From Phycisphaeraceae bacterium (lineage in GTDB: Bacteria; Planctomycetota; Phycisphaerae; Phycisphaerales; Phycisphaeraceae), in NCBI GenBank assembly GCA_029260655.1, contig JAJDCU010000021.1:62001-126000 (forward strand): DNA of 64,000 bases, read 5' to 3'. The translations under genes were made by a program, and so were the position numbers. Position 1 is the stretch's first letter, and the number at the start of each line of letters is the position of its first letter. The notes under the pieces were generated by a model, which worked only from the letters and a program-made list of their open reading frames with translations, did no database searches and was not told the DNA's origin. This document shows, piece after piece, positions 27,801-36,296 of this stretch.

Positions 27801-29526
27801 GCAGCGGGTCGATAGGCGGGTTGGTCACCTGTGCGAACATCTGCTTGAAGTAGTCGTAAGGCATCCGGGGCTTATCTGACAGCACCGCCAGCGCCTGGTC
27901 GTTGCCCATCGAGCCCATCGCCTCCTTGGCCTGACGCACCATCGGCACCAACACCATGTGCATGTGCTCGACGGTGTAGCCAAACGCCTGGAGCAGCGGC
28001 ATCAGCGCATCGGGGTCGACCCAATCGAGCTGGTCGGGGCCTGGCGCGGGTAGGTCGGCAAGTTCGACCCGCTGGGTCTGCAGCCACCGGCCGTACGGCC
28101 GCGACGACGCCATCTCGCCCTTGATCTCTTCGTCGGCGATGATCCGGCCCTGCTCGAAATCCACCAGGAACATACGCCCGGGCTGGAGCCGGCCCTTGTA
28201 CTTCACCTTCGACGGGTCCACATCCAACACACCGACCTCTGACGCCATGATCACCCGGTCGTCGTCTGTGACGTAGTACCGGCTTGGGCGCAGGCCGTTG
28301 CGGTCCAGCACCGCGCCGATGTGCTTGCCATCCGTGAACGCCACCGACGCCGGGCCGTCCCAAGGCTCCATCAGCGCCGAGTGGTACTCATAAAACGCAC
28401 GCTTGCCCACCGGCATCGACTCGTGATTCTCCCAAGCCTCGGGGATCATCATCATCACCGCCTCGGGAAGCGATCGGCCGGTCAGCAGCAGCATCTCAAG
28501 GGCGTTGTCGAAGTTGCCCGAGTCCGAGCAGTCCGGCTCGGCGATCGGGAACAGCTTCTGCAAGTCGTCGCCGAACAGGTCGCTTTTCATCAACCCCTCG
28601 CGGGCGGCGACCCAGTTGACGTTGCCCTTGAGCGTGTTGATCTCGCCGTTGTGGCTCATGAACCGGCAGGGCTGGGCGCGGTCCCAACTGGGGAACGTGT
28701 TCGTGCTGAACCGCGAATGCACCATCGCCAGGTGGCTGATGTACCGCTCGTCCTGGAGGTCGGGGTAGTAAGGCATGACCTGCCCGCTGGTGAGCTGGCC
28801 CTTGTAGATAATCACCTTGGTTGACAGGCTGCAGACGTAGAAGTATTTCGCCTCGGAAAGTGATTCGTCGCCGCGGATCATCCGGCTGGCGCGCTTGCGG
28901 ATGATGTAGAGTTGTCGCTCCAGCGCGTCGCCGTGGACACCGTCTGCGCCGCCGACAAAAAGCTGCTCCATGTACGGCTCGGTCGATCGCGCGGTCGGAC
29001 CCACGTCCGCACCTTCAGGATCCACCGGCAACTCGCGCCAGCCAAGCAGTTGCTGGCCCTGTTCGGCAACCACTCGCGCCACCACTTCCTTGCAGGCCTC
29101 GCGTTGCTTGGGGTCGCGCGGTAGGAACACGTTGCCGGCGCCGAACAGACCGGCCTCGGGGAGCTTGATCCCCGCGTCGCGGTCGGCGGCTTTACGCAAA
29201 AAACCGTGGGGCAGTGCCGTGAGGATCCCCGCGCCGTCGCCGGTGTTCGCCTCGCAGCCGCATGCGCCGCGGTGGTCCATCCGCTTAAGCATTGTGATCG
29301 CGTCCTCGACGATCCCGTGGCTCTTATGGCCCTTGACGTGCGCGATGAAACCCACCCCGCAGGCGTCTTTCTCGTAGCTTGGATCGTAAAGACCGTCGGC
29401 CTGGGGGAATCCCGGGGACCGGGCCGGGCGCTTTGCCTGCGGTAAATCCCCTGGCGGACCCACGGGTAAGCCCCGGGAAGAAGCCTGGGCGCTGGGTTGC
29501 ATACGCATATCCTCAAACGGGGTCAT
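24841..29526 (-). CDS. gltB: Glutamate synthase, large (alpha) subunit
   Basis: The 1561-residue protein contains the class II glutamine amidotransferase domain ([11 protein letters not shown], nucleophilic Cys at about 56 after a propeptide), the central domain, the FMN-binding TIM barrel ([19 protein letters not shown].. and [15 protein letters not shown].. typical), a 3Fe-4S cluster site with [20 protein letters not shown], and the C-terminal beta-helix ([20 protein letters not shown]). Its start ATG overlaps the LysR stop by four bases (ATGA), which indicates coupled translation. The first ~55 residues, including the propeptide, are less conserved. The N-terminal part is slightly longer than in most family members. 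Confidence 0.97.
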   Translation of the reverse strand: [1561 protein letters not shown]

Positions 29527-30473
29527 GGGTGCACCCCTGTTGTGGTAAGTGGTTGAGTATTGAGCGAGTCGTGCGCGGTTTCGTCCGATCCGGCGTGCGC
29601 GACGAGGAAGTCCACGAACGCCTGAACAGCCGGGGCGAACGCACAGCCGTTGCGGGCCCTTCGGCGGAAGATCACGCCCAGCGGGCGCACCAGCTTGGGC
29701 GTCATCGCCACCGACGCCAGCGTCCCCGCCGCCACCTCACGGACCACCGCGCGGTCGGGGAGGATCGATATCTGCTGGGTTACAGCCAGCGCCCCCTTGA
29801 TCGTGTCGATGTTGTCGAAGACGTTGGTGATCCTCGGCTTGACGCCGTTGGCTTTGAAGTACTCACGGATACGCCTGCCCACCGGCAGGTCCGTGTCGAA
29901 CGTCACCATCTGAGAGTCCGCCAGGTCGCCGACGCTCACACTCTGTTTCCGCGCCAGCTCGTGCCCGGGGCCGCAGACCACCACCATCGCCTCGTCGCGG
30001 AGCGGGATCGTATCCACCTTCCGCCAACGCTCGGGGTACGACACGATCCCCAGGTCGCACTCGTTCTCGCGGACCGCGCGGTAGACGTGTTCGGGGCGCT
30101 CGTAACGGATCTCGACGGTGATCTTCTTGTGCCCGTCCTCGAACCGCTGGCGGACCCGGCTAAGCAGGTCGATCCCCGCGGAGTAGATCGCCATCACCCG
30201 CACCACGCCCTCGGGGGCCTTGTGCATCCCAGCGACTTTCGATTCGAGCTGGTCGTATCGCTGGATCAGCTCCTCGCACCCCCCGGCAAACAACACCCCC
30301 GCCTGCGTCAATCCCAGAGGCCGAACCGACCGATCCAGCAGCGTCACCCCCAGTTTTTTCTCCAACTGGCCGATCCGCTGACTGGCGGCCGACTGGCTGA
30401 TCCCGTGCAGCTCCGCGGCTTGCGAGAAGCTGTGACAGCGGACAACGTCGGCAAAGAGGCGGAGCGTCTGCAT
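29523..30473 (-). CDS. LysR-family transcriptional regulator, coupled to gltBD
   Basis: Residues 1-60 have a LysR winged helix-turn-helix: FSQAAELHGISQSAASQRIGQLEKKLG, followed by GLTQAGVLF and an effector-binding domain with VRVMAIYSAGIDLLSRV, DLGIVSYPERW and PDRAVVREVAAG. ATG 30473 is preferred over the GTG at 30488 (316 residues). It is cotranscribed with gltB because the stop overlaps the gltB start. In Bacillus the gltAB activator GltC is also LysR-type but is divergent from its target; here the order regulator-gltB-gltD in one transcript is unusual. The likely role, control of gltBD by a nitrogen or carbon signal, is inferred from position. Confidence 0.88.
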   Translation of the reverse strand: MQTLRLFADVVRCHSFSQAAELHGISQSAASQRIGQLEKKLGVTLLDRSVRPLGLTQAGVLFAGGCEELIQRYDQLESKVAGMHKAPEGVVRVMAIYSAGIDLLSRVRQRFEDGHKKITVEIRYERPEHVYRAVRENECDLGIVSYPERWRKVDTIPLRDEAMVVVCGPGHELARKQSVSVGDLADSQMVTFDTDLPVGRRIREYFKANGVKPRITNVFDNIDTIKGALAVTQQISILPDRAVVREVAAGTLASVAMTPKLVRPLGVIFRRRARNGCAFAPAVQAFVDFLVAHAGSDETAHDSLNTQPLTTTGVHP

Positions 30474-30529
30474 CAAACGAGTACACACTTATATAATAAG
30501 AAACGCTAATATCTGATCGGTGATCTATC

Positions 30530-30558
30530 AATATAGCTAATTCTTAACATCTTGGCAA
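30530..30558 (-). promoter_or_regulatory. Predicted promoter of the lysR-gltB-gltD operon
   Basis: TTGCCA (30558-30553) and TATATT (30535-30530) with 17 bases between on the minus strand give a transcription start near 30523 and a leader of about 50 bases. Upstream, GTATGT-N9-ACATAC (30610-30630) has the LysR T-N11-A type shape and could be the operator. Confidence 0.55.
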
Positions 30559-30685
30559 GTCTCATCTCAAGTCCAGGCTATTCCCGGCGAATGCGGGTGA
30601 TAAAACATGGTATGTAAAGAAATAACATACACTTGGCCGATCATATGCATTCCCCGTGATCGCTTAACATCTCACGGCCACCCGC

Positions 30686-31822
30686 ATGGATCAAGCTCAG
30701 CCTACGATCGGACACGTGATGCACCGGCTGCACCGCGCCGGCGCGGAAATCCTCGCCGCGGACCTGGCGCGGAAGCTGCGTGGGCGATACCGCTGCGTGT
30801 TTTTGTGCCTGGATCAGGCCGGGCCTATGGGCGCGGAGCTTGCCAGCGAGGGCTTTGAGGTCGTCGACCTGGGCCGAAAACCGGGGCTGGACTTTGCCGT
30901 AGCGCGCCGGATCAAGGCGGCGATCAAGCACTACCAAATCGACCTGCTGCACGCCCACCAATACACGCCGTTCTTCTATGCCTCGATCTCCCGCGGGCTG
31001 GGCGCGTCCCCGCCGGTACTGTTCACCGAACACGGCCGGCACTACCCGGATGAGCGCAAACTCAAGCGCGTGCTCGCCAACCGCTGGCTGCTGAAGCGGT
31101 CAGACCGCGTCACCGCCGTGGGCAGGTTCATACGCCAGGCGTTGATCGACAACGAGGGGATCGATGGCCGAAGGATCGAGGTGATCCACAACGGGATCGA
31201 CCCGGACACCTACCCCACGGCCGACGAAAACACACGCGCCCAGGCGCGGGGGCTTTTGAACCTGGATGATGACACCCCGCTGGTCATGCAGGTCGCGCGG
31301 TTTCATCCGGTCAAGGACCACCGGACCGCGGTCAAAGCCTTTGTGCGCGTCATCGAACAGGCCCCCACCGCCCGGCTGTGCCTGATCGGCGACGGCGATG
31401 AGCGGCAGGCGATCGAGACGCTCTCCGCCGAGTTGGGTATTCACCACCATGTCGAGTTCCTGGGCGTCCGCGACGACGTTGCACAGCTCCTGCCCGCGGC
31501 GGATGTGTTCATGCTCTCCAGCCAGAGCGAGGGGCTGTCCGTGACGCTGCTGGAGGCGATGGCCGCCGGGCTCCCGATCGCTGCGACCGATGTGGGGGGC
31601 AACGGCGAAGTCGTCGAACACGGCGTGACCGGGCTGCTGTCGCCCCGCGGTGACGACCGCGCCCTGTCGAGTAACCTCCTTGAACTTCTGCAAGACCCCG
31701 CCAAACGCCGGGCGATGGGCCTGGCAGGACGTGAAAAGCTGCTGGCCGAGTTCACCCAGGATCGCATGCACCGCGGGTACACGGGGCTGTATGAGAGGAT
31801 GCTCGGGGGCGAAACCCCCTAG
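30686..31822 (+). CDS. GT4 family glycosyltransferase
   Basis: The 378-residue GT-B enzyme has the N-terminal GRAGAEILAADLARKL-type acceptor half (here HRAGAEILAADLA), HAHQYTPFFYASI near 92 and LFTEHGRHYPDERKL, then the donor half with IEVIHNGIDPDTYP, VMQVARFHPVKDHRTAVKAF, LCLIGDGDERQ, and the E-x7-E motif within SSQSEGLSVTLLEAMAAGLPI. Motifs such as CLDQAGPMGAEL are shared with glycosyltransferases of planctomycetal exopolysaccharide clusters. It probably adds a sugar to a lipid-linked or cell-surface glycan; sugar and acceptor unknown. Divergent from the lysR-gltBD operon. No obvious promoter; IR at 30610-30630 lies between. Confidence 0.88.
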   Translation: MDQAQPTIGHVMHRLHRAGAEILAADLARKLRGRYRCVFLCLDQAGPMGAELASEGFEVVDLGRKPGLDFAVARRIKAAIKHYQIDLLHAHQYTPFFYASISRGLGASPPVLFTEHGRHYPDERKLKRVLANRWLLKRSDRVTAVGRFIRQALIDNEGIDGRRIEVIHNGIDPDTYPTADENTRAQARGLLNLDDDTPLVMQVARFHPVKDHRTAVKAFVRVIEQAPTARLCLIGDGDERQAIETLSAELGIHHHVEFLGVRDDVAQLLPAADVFMLSSQSEGLSVTLLEAMAAGLPIAATDVGGNGEVVEHGVTGLLSPRGDDRALSSNLLELLQDPAKRRAMGLAGREKLLAEFTQDRMHRGYTGLYERMLGGETP

Positions 31823-31855
31823 GAAACCGGCCGCCGCCGAGCCTACAATCCCGGC

Positions 31856-32731
31856 ATGAAAACCTACACGCCCGCCGCCTGCCTGATCCTCGCGCTGACC
31901 TGCCTGCCCCACGCATCGGCGCAACCGCCTGACCCGCCGGCTGACCCCTTCGCCGACTTCACCCGCGCCTGGCGCGACGATCCGGTCTGGTACGACGGCC
32001 TGGCCGAGTACGCCATCTACGACGCCACCCGCACGATCTACGGCAAGCGGCGCGACTACACCGCGCGCATCCTCACCAACAAAGAACACGCCAGCGCCAA
32101 GACGTTCACCAAGAGCGCTGATGGAACGGGCCGGGCGGTTTTCAAGCACCACGTCCGCGATGACATCCCCACCCAGGCGTACACCTACCACTACTCGACG
32201 ATGGCCTACATCGGGACGGATGACCTTAAGAGCCTCAAGATCGACATGGGCTCACTGGAAGACTGCGGCGCGACGTTCAAGCAATACATCAACCACGCGG
32301 GGACGCTGAGTTGGCGTCAGCACAGCTACTTCCCCGATGAGGGCGAGCGGGCCGGCGAACTGACGCCAAGGCAGAACTTCGCGTTCCACGATGCGCTGAC
32401 GCTGATCCTGCGGGGATATCCGTTTAACGACCCGCCTAAGACCCTTGAATTGCAGTTGCTGCGCGAACAGACCGACACACACCTGACACCGCCGAATGAA
32501 CTGGCCGCGGGCGTGGCGCTCGTGCGGTACCGCGGCAGGGAAACACTGGAACTGCCAGCCGGGGCGATGGAAGCGCACCATCTGGTGCTTGATGTGGCTC
32601 CCGGCTGGCAGGAGCACTACTGGTTCGCCGCCGACCCGCCCATGCTGAACATCCTGCTGCGGTATGAGGGGCCTAAGGGGCAATCCTACCTGCTGCGCTC
32701 CGTCGAGCGGCGCGCTTACTGGAGACGGTGA
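31856..32731 (+). CDS. Secreted protein of unknown function
   Basis: A signal peptide (residues 1-22, ending ASA) precedes a 270-residue beta-rich domain starting near DPVWYDGLAEYAIYDATRTIYGKRRDY. It includes YHYSTMAYIG and LELPAGAMEAHHLVLDVAPGWQEHYWF, giving a pattern of strands reminiscent of DUF3108-like beta-barrels, though no motif fixes this. The start ATG is 34 bases after the glycosyltransferase stop and 33 bases before the PBP4 gene, so the three genes could be cotranscribed. No catalytic residues were recognised. Confidence 0.45.
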   Translation: MKTYTPAACLILALTCLPHASAQPPDPPADPFADFTRAWRDDPVWYDGLAEYAIYDATRTIYGKRRDYTARILTNKEHASAKTFTKSADGTGRAVFKHHVRDDIPTQAYTYHYSTMAYIGTDDLKSLKIDMGSLEDCGATFKQYINHAGTLSWRQHSYFPDEGERAGELTPRQNFAFHDALTLILRGYPFNDPPKTLELQLLREQTDTHLTPPNELAAGVALVRYRGRETLELPAGAMEAHHLVLDVAPGWQEHYWFAADPPMLNILLRYEGPKGQSYLLRSVERRAYWRR

Positions 32732-32764
32732 GCCCGTTGGCCCGATCTGTTGGGTTGAGCTAGG

Positions 32765-34303
32765 ATGTGCCCGCACACAAGCGAGGGCGGCTGTTTGACC
32801 CGTAAAATCATCCCGATCTTGATATTCGCCGTGGGTCTGTCGCTGGCGACAGGCTCTCGGTCGTCCGCGGCTTCGCTGGACGGGGGTCTGAGCCAACTCC
32901 TCGAGAGCCGGGACCTGCGCAGCACCCGCTACGCGGTCTGCGTGATCGACGCGGACACCGGCGAGGTGCTGTCCGAGATCCGCGCCGACGAGCCGATGAT
33001 CCCCGCCAGTAACATGAAGCTGCTGACCACGGCCACGGCGCTGGACGTGCTGGGCAAGGACTTCGTATTCCGCACCGAGTTGGGTCTGATCGCCCCCGCC
33101 GCGCCCGGGAACAAGCCGGACCTTTTGATCACCGGCGACGGCGACCCGGCGCTGGGCGACCCGGTGCTGCTGGGTCAACAAGACCTCAAGGCCGAGCAAC
33201 TGCTGGATCAGTGGGTCCAGGCCGTGAAACAGGCCGGGGTCACCGCGCTTGGCCGGTTGATCATCGACGACCACGTCTTCGACCAGCAGCGTGTCCACCC
33301 CAGTTGGCCGATCGGGCAATTGAACCAGTACTACTGCGCCCAGGTCGCGGGGATCAACTTCCACAACAACTGCCTGCACGTGCTGCCCGCTCCCGCATCG
33401 GTCCGGGGGGCCGGGCCTATTATCTCGATCTACCCCGAGTCGCCTTTCCTCTCGACCTTCAACAGCGCCACCACCGGCAAGGCCGACTCGTTCTGGGTCG
33501 ACCGCAAGTCCGGGACCAACGAGATCACGTTCCGCGGCACCGTCAAGACCAAGTTTTACACCCCGGTCTTGGTGACCCTGCACGACCCGCCGACCTACCT
33601 CGCTCAGCTCCTGAAGTTGAGGCTGGAGCGGGCCGGGATCACCGTTGACCGCATCGACCGTCTCTCCGTGAGCGAGCACGCCCCCAGCGCCCGGCCGATC
33701 TTCCGCGTCGAAACGCTCCTGCCGGCCGTGCTCAAACGCACCAACCAGGACTCGCAGAACCTGTTTGCCGAATCGTTGATCAAGCGGATGGGTTTTGCCC
33801 TCACCGGGACGCCGGGCAACTGGGACAACGGCGCGGCCGCGGTTCGTCACGCCCTGACCAAGCGCCTGGGCACCCTCGCAGCCGGCGCCACCATCGCCGA
33901 CGGAAGCGGGCTGAGCCGGGACAACAAGGTCACCGCGCGCATCCTCGCCGAGTTGCTGTACGCCATGCATCAAGACGAACAGGTTGGCCTGACCTTCAAA
34001 AACAGCCTGTCGTACAGCGGCAAGATCGACGACCAAGCCCGCGAGGGCAACGGCACGCTCTCGGGCCGGTTCAAGAAACTCCCCGCCGGGCACTGGGTCT
34101 ACGGTAAGAGCGGGTACATCCGCGGGGTCTCCAGCCTCTCGGGGTACCTGGTCATCACCGATCCCAACGACCCCGAAAAGCCGCCGCGCACCACCGTGTT
34201 CAGCTTCCTGTTCAACGGCTTCGCCCCCCCCATCAGCAACCGTGATCTCAAGGCCATCCAGGACCGGTTGGTCCTGATGATCGATCAAGAAGTCGGGCAG
34301 TAG
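32765..34303 (+). CDS. dacB: D-alanyl-D-alanine carboxypeptidase/endopeptidase, PBP4 family, second paralogue
   Basis: A second S13 D,D-peptidase, 512 residues, with the same domain order as the gene at 3995-5539: S82-N-M-K85 (SxxK), the DGSGLSRDN segment, and a third motif that reads K-S-G (YGKSGYIRG), where most family members have K-T-G. This conservative change is usual in some class C enzymes and does not imply loss of activity. A signal peptide is present (core near IIPILIFAVGLSLA) but no lipobox, so unlike the first paralogue it is probably soluble in the periplasm. The first ATG (32765) gives a ten-residue polar extension; a TTG at 32795 would start directly before the signal core. 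Confidence 0.9.
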   Translation: MCPHTSEGGCLTRKIIPILIFAVGLSLATGSRSSAASLDGGLSQLLESRDLRSTRYAVCVIDADTGEVLSEIRADEPMIPASNMKLLTTATALDVLGKDFVFRTELGLIAPAAPGNKPDLLITGDGDPALGDPVLLGQQDLKAEQLLDQWVQAVKQAGVTALGRLIIDDHVFDQQRVHPSWPIGQLNQYYCAQVAGINFHNNCLHVLPAPASVRGAGPIISIYPESPFLSTFNSATTGKADSFWVDRKSGTNEITFRGTVKTKFYTPVLVTLHDPPTYLAQLLKLRLERAGITVDRIDRLSVSEHAPSARPIFRVETLLPAVLKRTNQDSQNLFAESLIKRMGFALTGTPGNWDNGAAAVRHALTKRLGTLAAGATIADGSGLSRDNKVTARILAELLYAMHQDEQVGLTFKNSLSYSGKIDDQAREGNGTLSGRFKKLPAGHWVYGKSGYIRGVSSLSGYLVITDPNDPEKPPRTTVFSFLFNGFAPPISNRDLKAIQDRLVLMIDQEVGQ

Positions 34304-35058
34304 ATCGCCCCCCGTGATCACGAAATCCAATCGTAGCGGTCAGTGAAAGCTGCGGGGCAACGCTCCGCAGGGCCCGCCGTGCGTCACGAGACGACTGGTA
34401 ATATATCGCTTAGGCGATCGGTACGAGCGCGTTGATGCCGCAAGACGCGACAAGTTGCGGCGCTACGTCGGAGAGATGGTGCCGCAGCAAAGGGAAGTGA
34501 GCTGGTTTATTTCATTTTTCTGTCTGGCGTCTACGTCTTGTGTCGTGTCCTTCGTCTCTTCGCGGTTATCTTCTTCTGCCTGTTGGCTTGAAAAAGATAG
34601 TGGAGGGCCTGGGACGTGCGGGCGGCGCGCCTCAGCGGGGTGAGGTCGGTGGGCGCATCGCGTATCCGTCGTGGCCGGCCCGGGTGCCCCCACAAGCCCC
34701 CGCCCAATCCACGGAGTCGCCCGATACATCCTGGGCCAACTTCAGGGGGCGGGGGAGCTCGACAGTCCTCACCCTTTTAATGCCTGAGAACTCGAGGGGG
34801 GTCAAAGCCCGCTAACCACTATGTCGGGGGCCCGAAAAAAAACGGGCCTCCATACTTGGGCGAAACGTCGCCGCCGTGCGCACGGGTGCGACGCGGCGGC
34901 CCGCTTAGATCGCCGTAAGTTCAGCGGGGACAGGCGCGGAAAATATTTTGAGGTGATGCACGATTTGGGTTGGCAGCGGTACGCATCCGTGCGCACATAA
35001 TCGCCGCGTGACGCTTGAGCACGCCGAGAACACCCGTCAAGAAGAAAAAGCGGCCGGT
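34304..35058. other. Long intergenic region with hairpins and no recognised gene
   Basis: Between convergent genes lie 755 bases without a convincing ORF. Visible structure: GCCGCAA-N11-TTGCGGC (near 34440), GGCCCG-A8-CGGGCC (34829-34848), a GCCGCC/GGCGGC stem near 34870-34900 and CCGTGCGCAC repeated directly near 34874 and 34986. The stretch 34600-34800 is G-rich with strong pairing potential. I looked for RNase P, SRP RNA, tmRNA, 6S and common riboswitch landmarks and saw none, so an unnamed ncRNA is possible but unproven. Confidence 0.35.
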
Positions 35059-35916
35059 CTACCAGTTCCCATCAAGGATCTGTCGGATGGCGTGGGCGAC
35101 GCCGTGGTCGTGGTTGGGTTTGGTCACATAAGCGGCGTGCTGTTTGGCGGCGTCGGCGCCGTTCTCCATGGCGATCGCGCAGCCGGCGGCCTGGAGCATG
35201 GCGATGTCGTTGATCTCGTCGCCGATGACCGCGACTTGGCTGGCGCTTAGGCCCATGTCATCGGCGACCCGGGTCAGGCCGTGCCACTTGTCCACGCCTG
35301 GCGGGAAGACCTCGAGGATGTGTACGGCCTTGTCCGGGTTGGGCGACTGGATCGCGGCGAAGCCGTGGGCCTCGACCTGGCCGGGGAAACGCTCGTTGAC
35401 CTTCTGCAAAAGGTCGGGCGTGCGTGAACCGGTCGCAACCATGCTGATGCGCAGCGTGTGTTCCAGGTCGCCCGGGGTCACGTCGTGCTGGGTCTTAACG
35501 ATCGCGCCGGTGTACTTGAACCACCATTTGCTGTTGTCGGTCAGTTCCCCGTTGCCGGTGACCAGGTACTCGTGCCCGACGCGGTTGTGCTCACGGAAAG
35601 CCAGGACCGCCTCGGGCTCGTCCTTGAGTAGGTCGATAAGCCCGGCGGCGGTGTCGGGCTCAAACGCGGTGAAGTGGCGGGTCTGACCGGTCGCCGTATC
35701 CGCGATCGTTGAGCCGGTGACATAAACCCCCACGCCCAGGCCGGGGACATGATCCAACACAAGCCTGGACTCGCGCCAGCTCCGCCCGGTGCAGGGGACC
35801 ACCGTCAGGCCCGCGTCCTGCGCATCGCCGATCGCATCGAGGTTGTCACGGCTGATCTCGCCCTGCGGGCAAAGCAGCGTGCCGTCCAGATCGATCCCAA
35901 GCAGGCGGTAGTTCAT
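35059..35916 (-). CDS. Cof-type HAD-IIB phosphatase
   Basis: A 285-residue sugar- or nucleotide-phosphate hydrolase of the haloacid-dehalogenase superfamily. Motif I is GIDLDGTLL (nucleophile Asp), motif II PCTGRS with the Thr/Ser, motif III includes the lysine near residue 190 (PGVDKWHGLTR), and motif IV is VIGDEINDIAMLQAAG. The alpha/beta cap lies between motifs II and III as in Cof/YbiV enzymes. A phosphorylated sugar is the most likely substrate but it cannot be named from sequence. It is followed on the same strand by an unrelated small gene. Confidence 0.9.
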   Translation of the reverse strand: MNYRLLGIDLDGTLLCPQGEISRDNLDAIGDAQDAGLTVVPCTGRSWRESRLVLDHVPGLGVGVYVTGSTIADTATGQTRHFTAFEPDTAAGLIDLLKDEPEAVLAFREHNRVGHEYLVTGNGELTDNSKWWFKYTGAIVKTQHDVTPGDLEHTLRISMVATGSRTPDLLQKVNERFPGQVEAHGFAAIQSPNPDKAVHILEVFPPGVDKWHGLTRVADDMGLSASQVAVIGDEINDIAMLQAAGCAIAMENGADAAKQHAAYVTKPNHDHGVAHAIRQILDGNW

Positions 35917-35950
35917 GTGTCAGATCATAGCATGGCCCCGCGGCGAGGCG

Positions 35951-36268
35951 TCAAAGATCGCCAAGCCACGCCTTGACATTCGAGATCGCTCCGTCAAGAC
36001 GTCGAGATAAACAGAAATCTCCCTCTGACTTCGCCCACTTGGCGTCATAGATCGGAAGGTATAGTTCCCGGATTTTCTTTTCGTCAAAGTAGTAGCCGTA
36101 TTCGATCAGAGACTCGGGGATGTTATGGATCGCGTCGCCAAGATCAGACAACTGTTCTGGGCTGATCGTATCCGCCTCATTACGAATAAATAACGCCACC
36201 TGATGAAGTAGGTCAATCGCTGCGCTGAAATAGGGCTCAGGCGCGGTTTTTTTCGGTTTGTGAAGCAT
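35951..36268 (-). CDS. Hypothetical cytoplasmic protein, 105 aa
   Basis: A short all-helical-looking protein with SAAIDLLHQVALFIRNEADTISPEQLSDLGDAIHNI. No signal peptide, membrane helix or known motif is visible. It lies between the HAD phosphatase and the ferredoxin reductase on the same strand and has a proper ATG at 36268. Less biased base use than the neighbours (less GC at third positions) may signal acquired or fast-evolving sequence. Coding status rests on ORF length and clean start only. Confidence 0.5.
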   Translation of the reverse strand: MLHKPKKTAPEPYFSAAIDLLHQVALFIRNEADTISPEQLSDLGDAIHNIPESLIEYGYYFDEKKIRELYLPIYDAKWAKSEGDFCLSRRLDGAISNVKAWLGDL

Positions 36269-36296
36269 GGCGCTACGATAACACGGACTAAATGAA

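Noticed and set aside
26239-27879. 546-residue plus-strand frame inside gltB
   Set aside because: The gltB protein has all its catalytic and cluster motifs in the other strand; the frame is low-complexity and Arg/Val-rich.
32252-34330. 692-residue open frame opposite the second PBP4 gene
   Set aside because: It is antisense to a gene with clear catalytic motifs; high GC creates long stop-free frames, and its residues show no domain.
34304-35058. RNase P RNA, SRP RNA, tmRNA, 6S RNA or TPP/glycine riboswitch in the long gap
   Set aside because: None of their conserved blocks was seen; only isolated short words such as CCTGAGA match.
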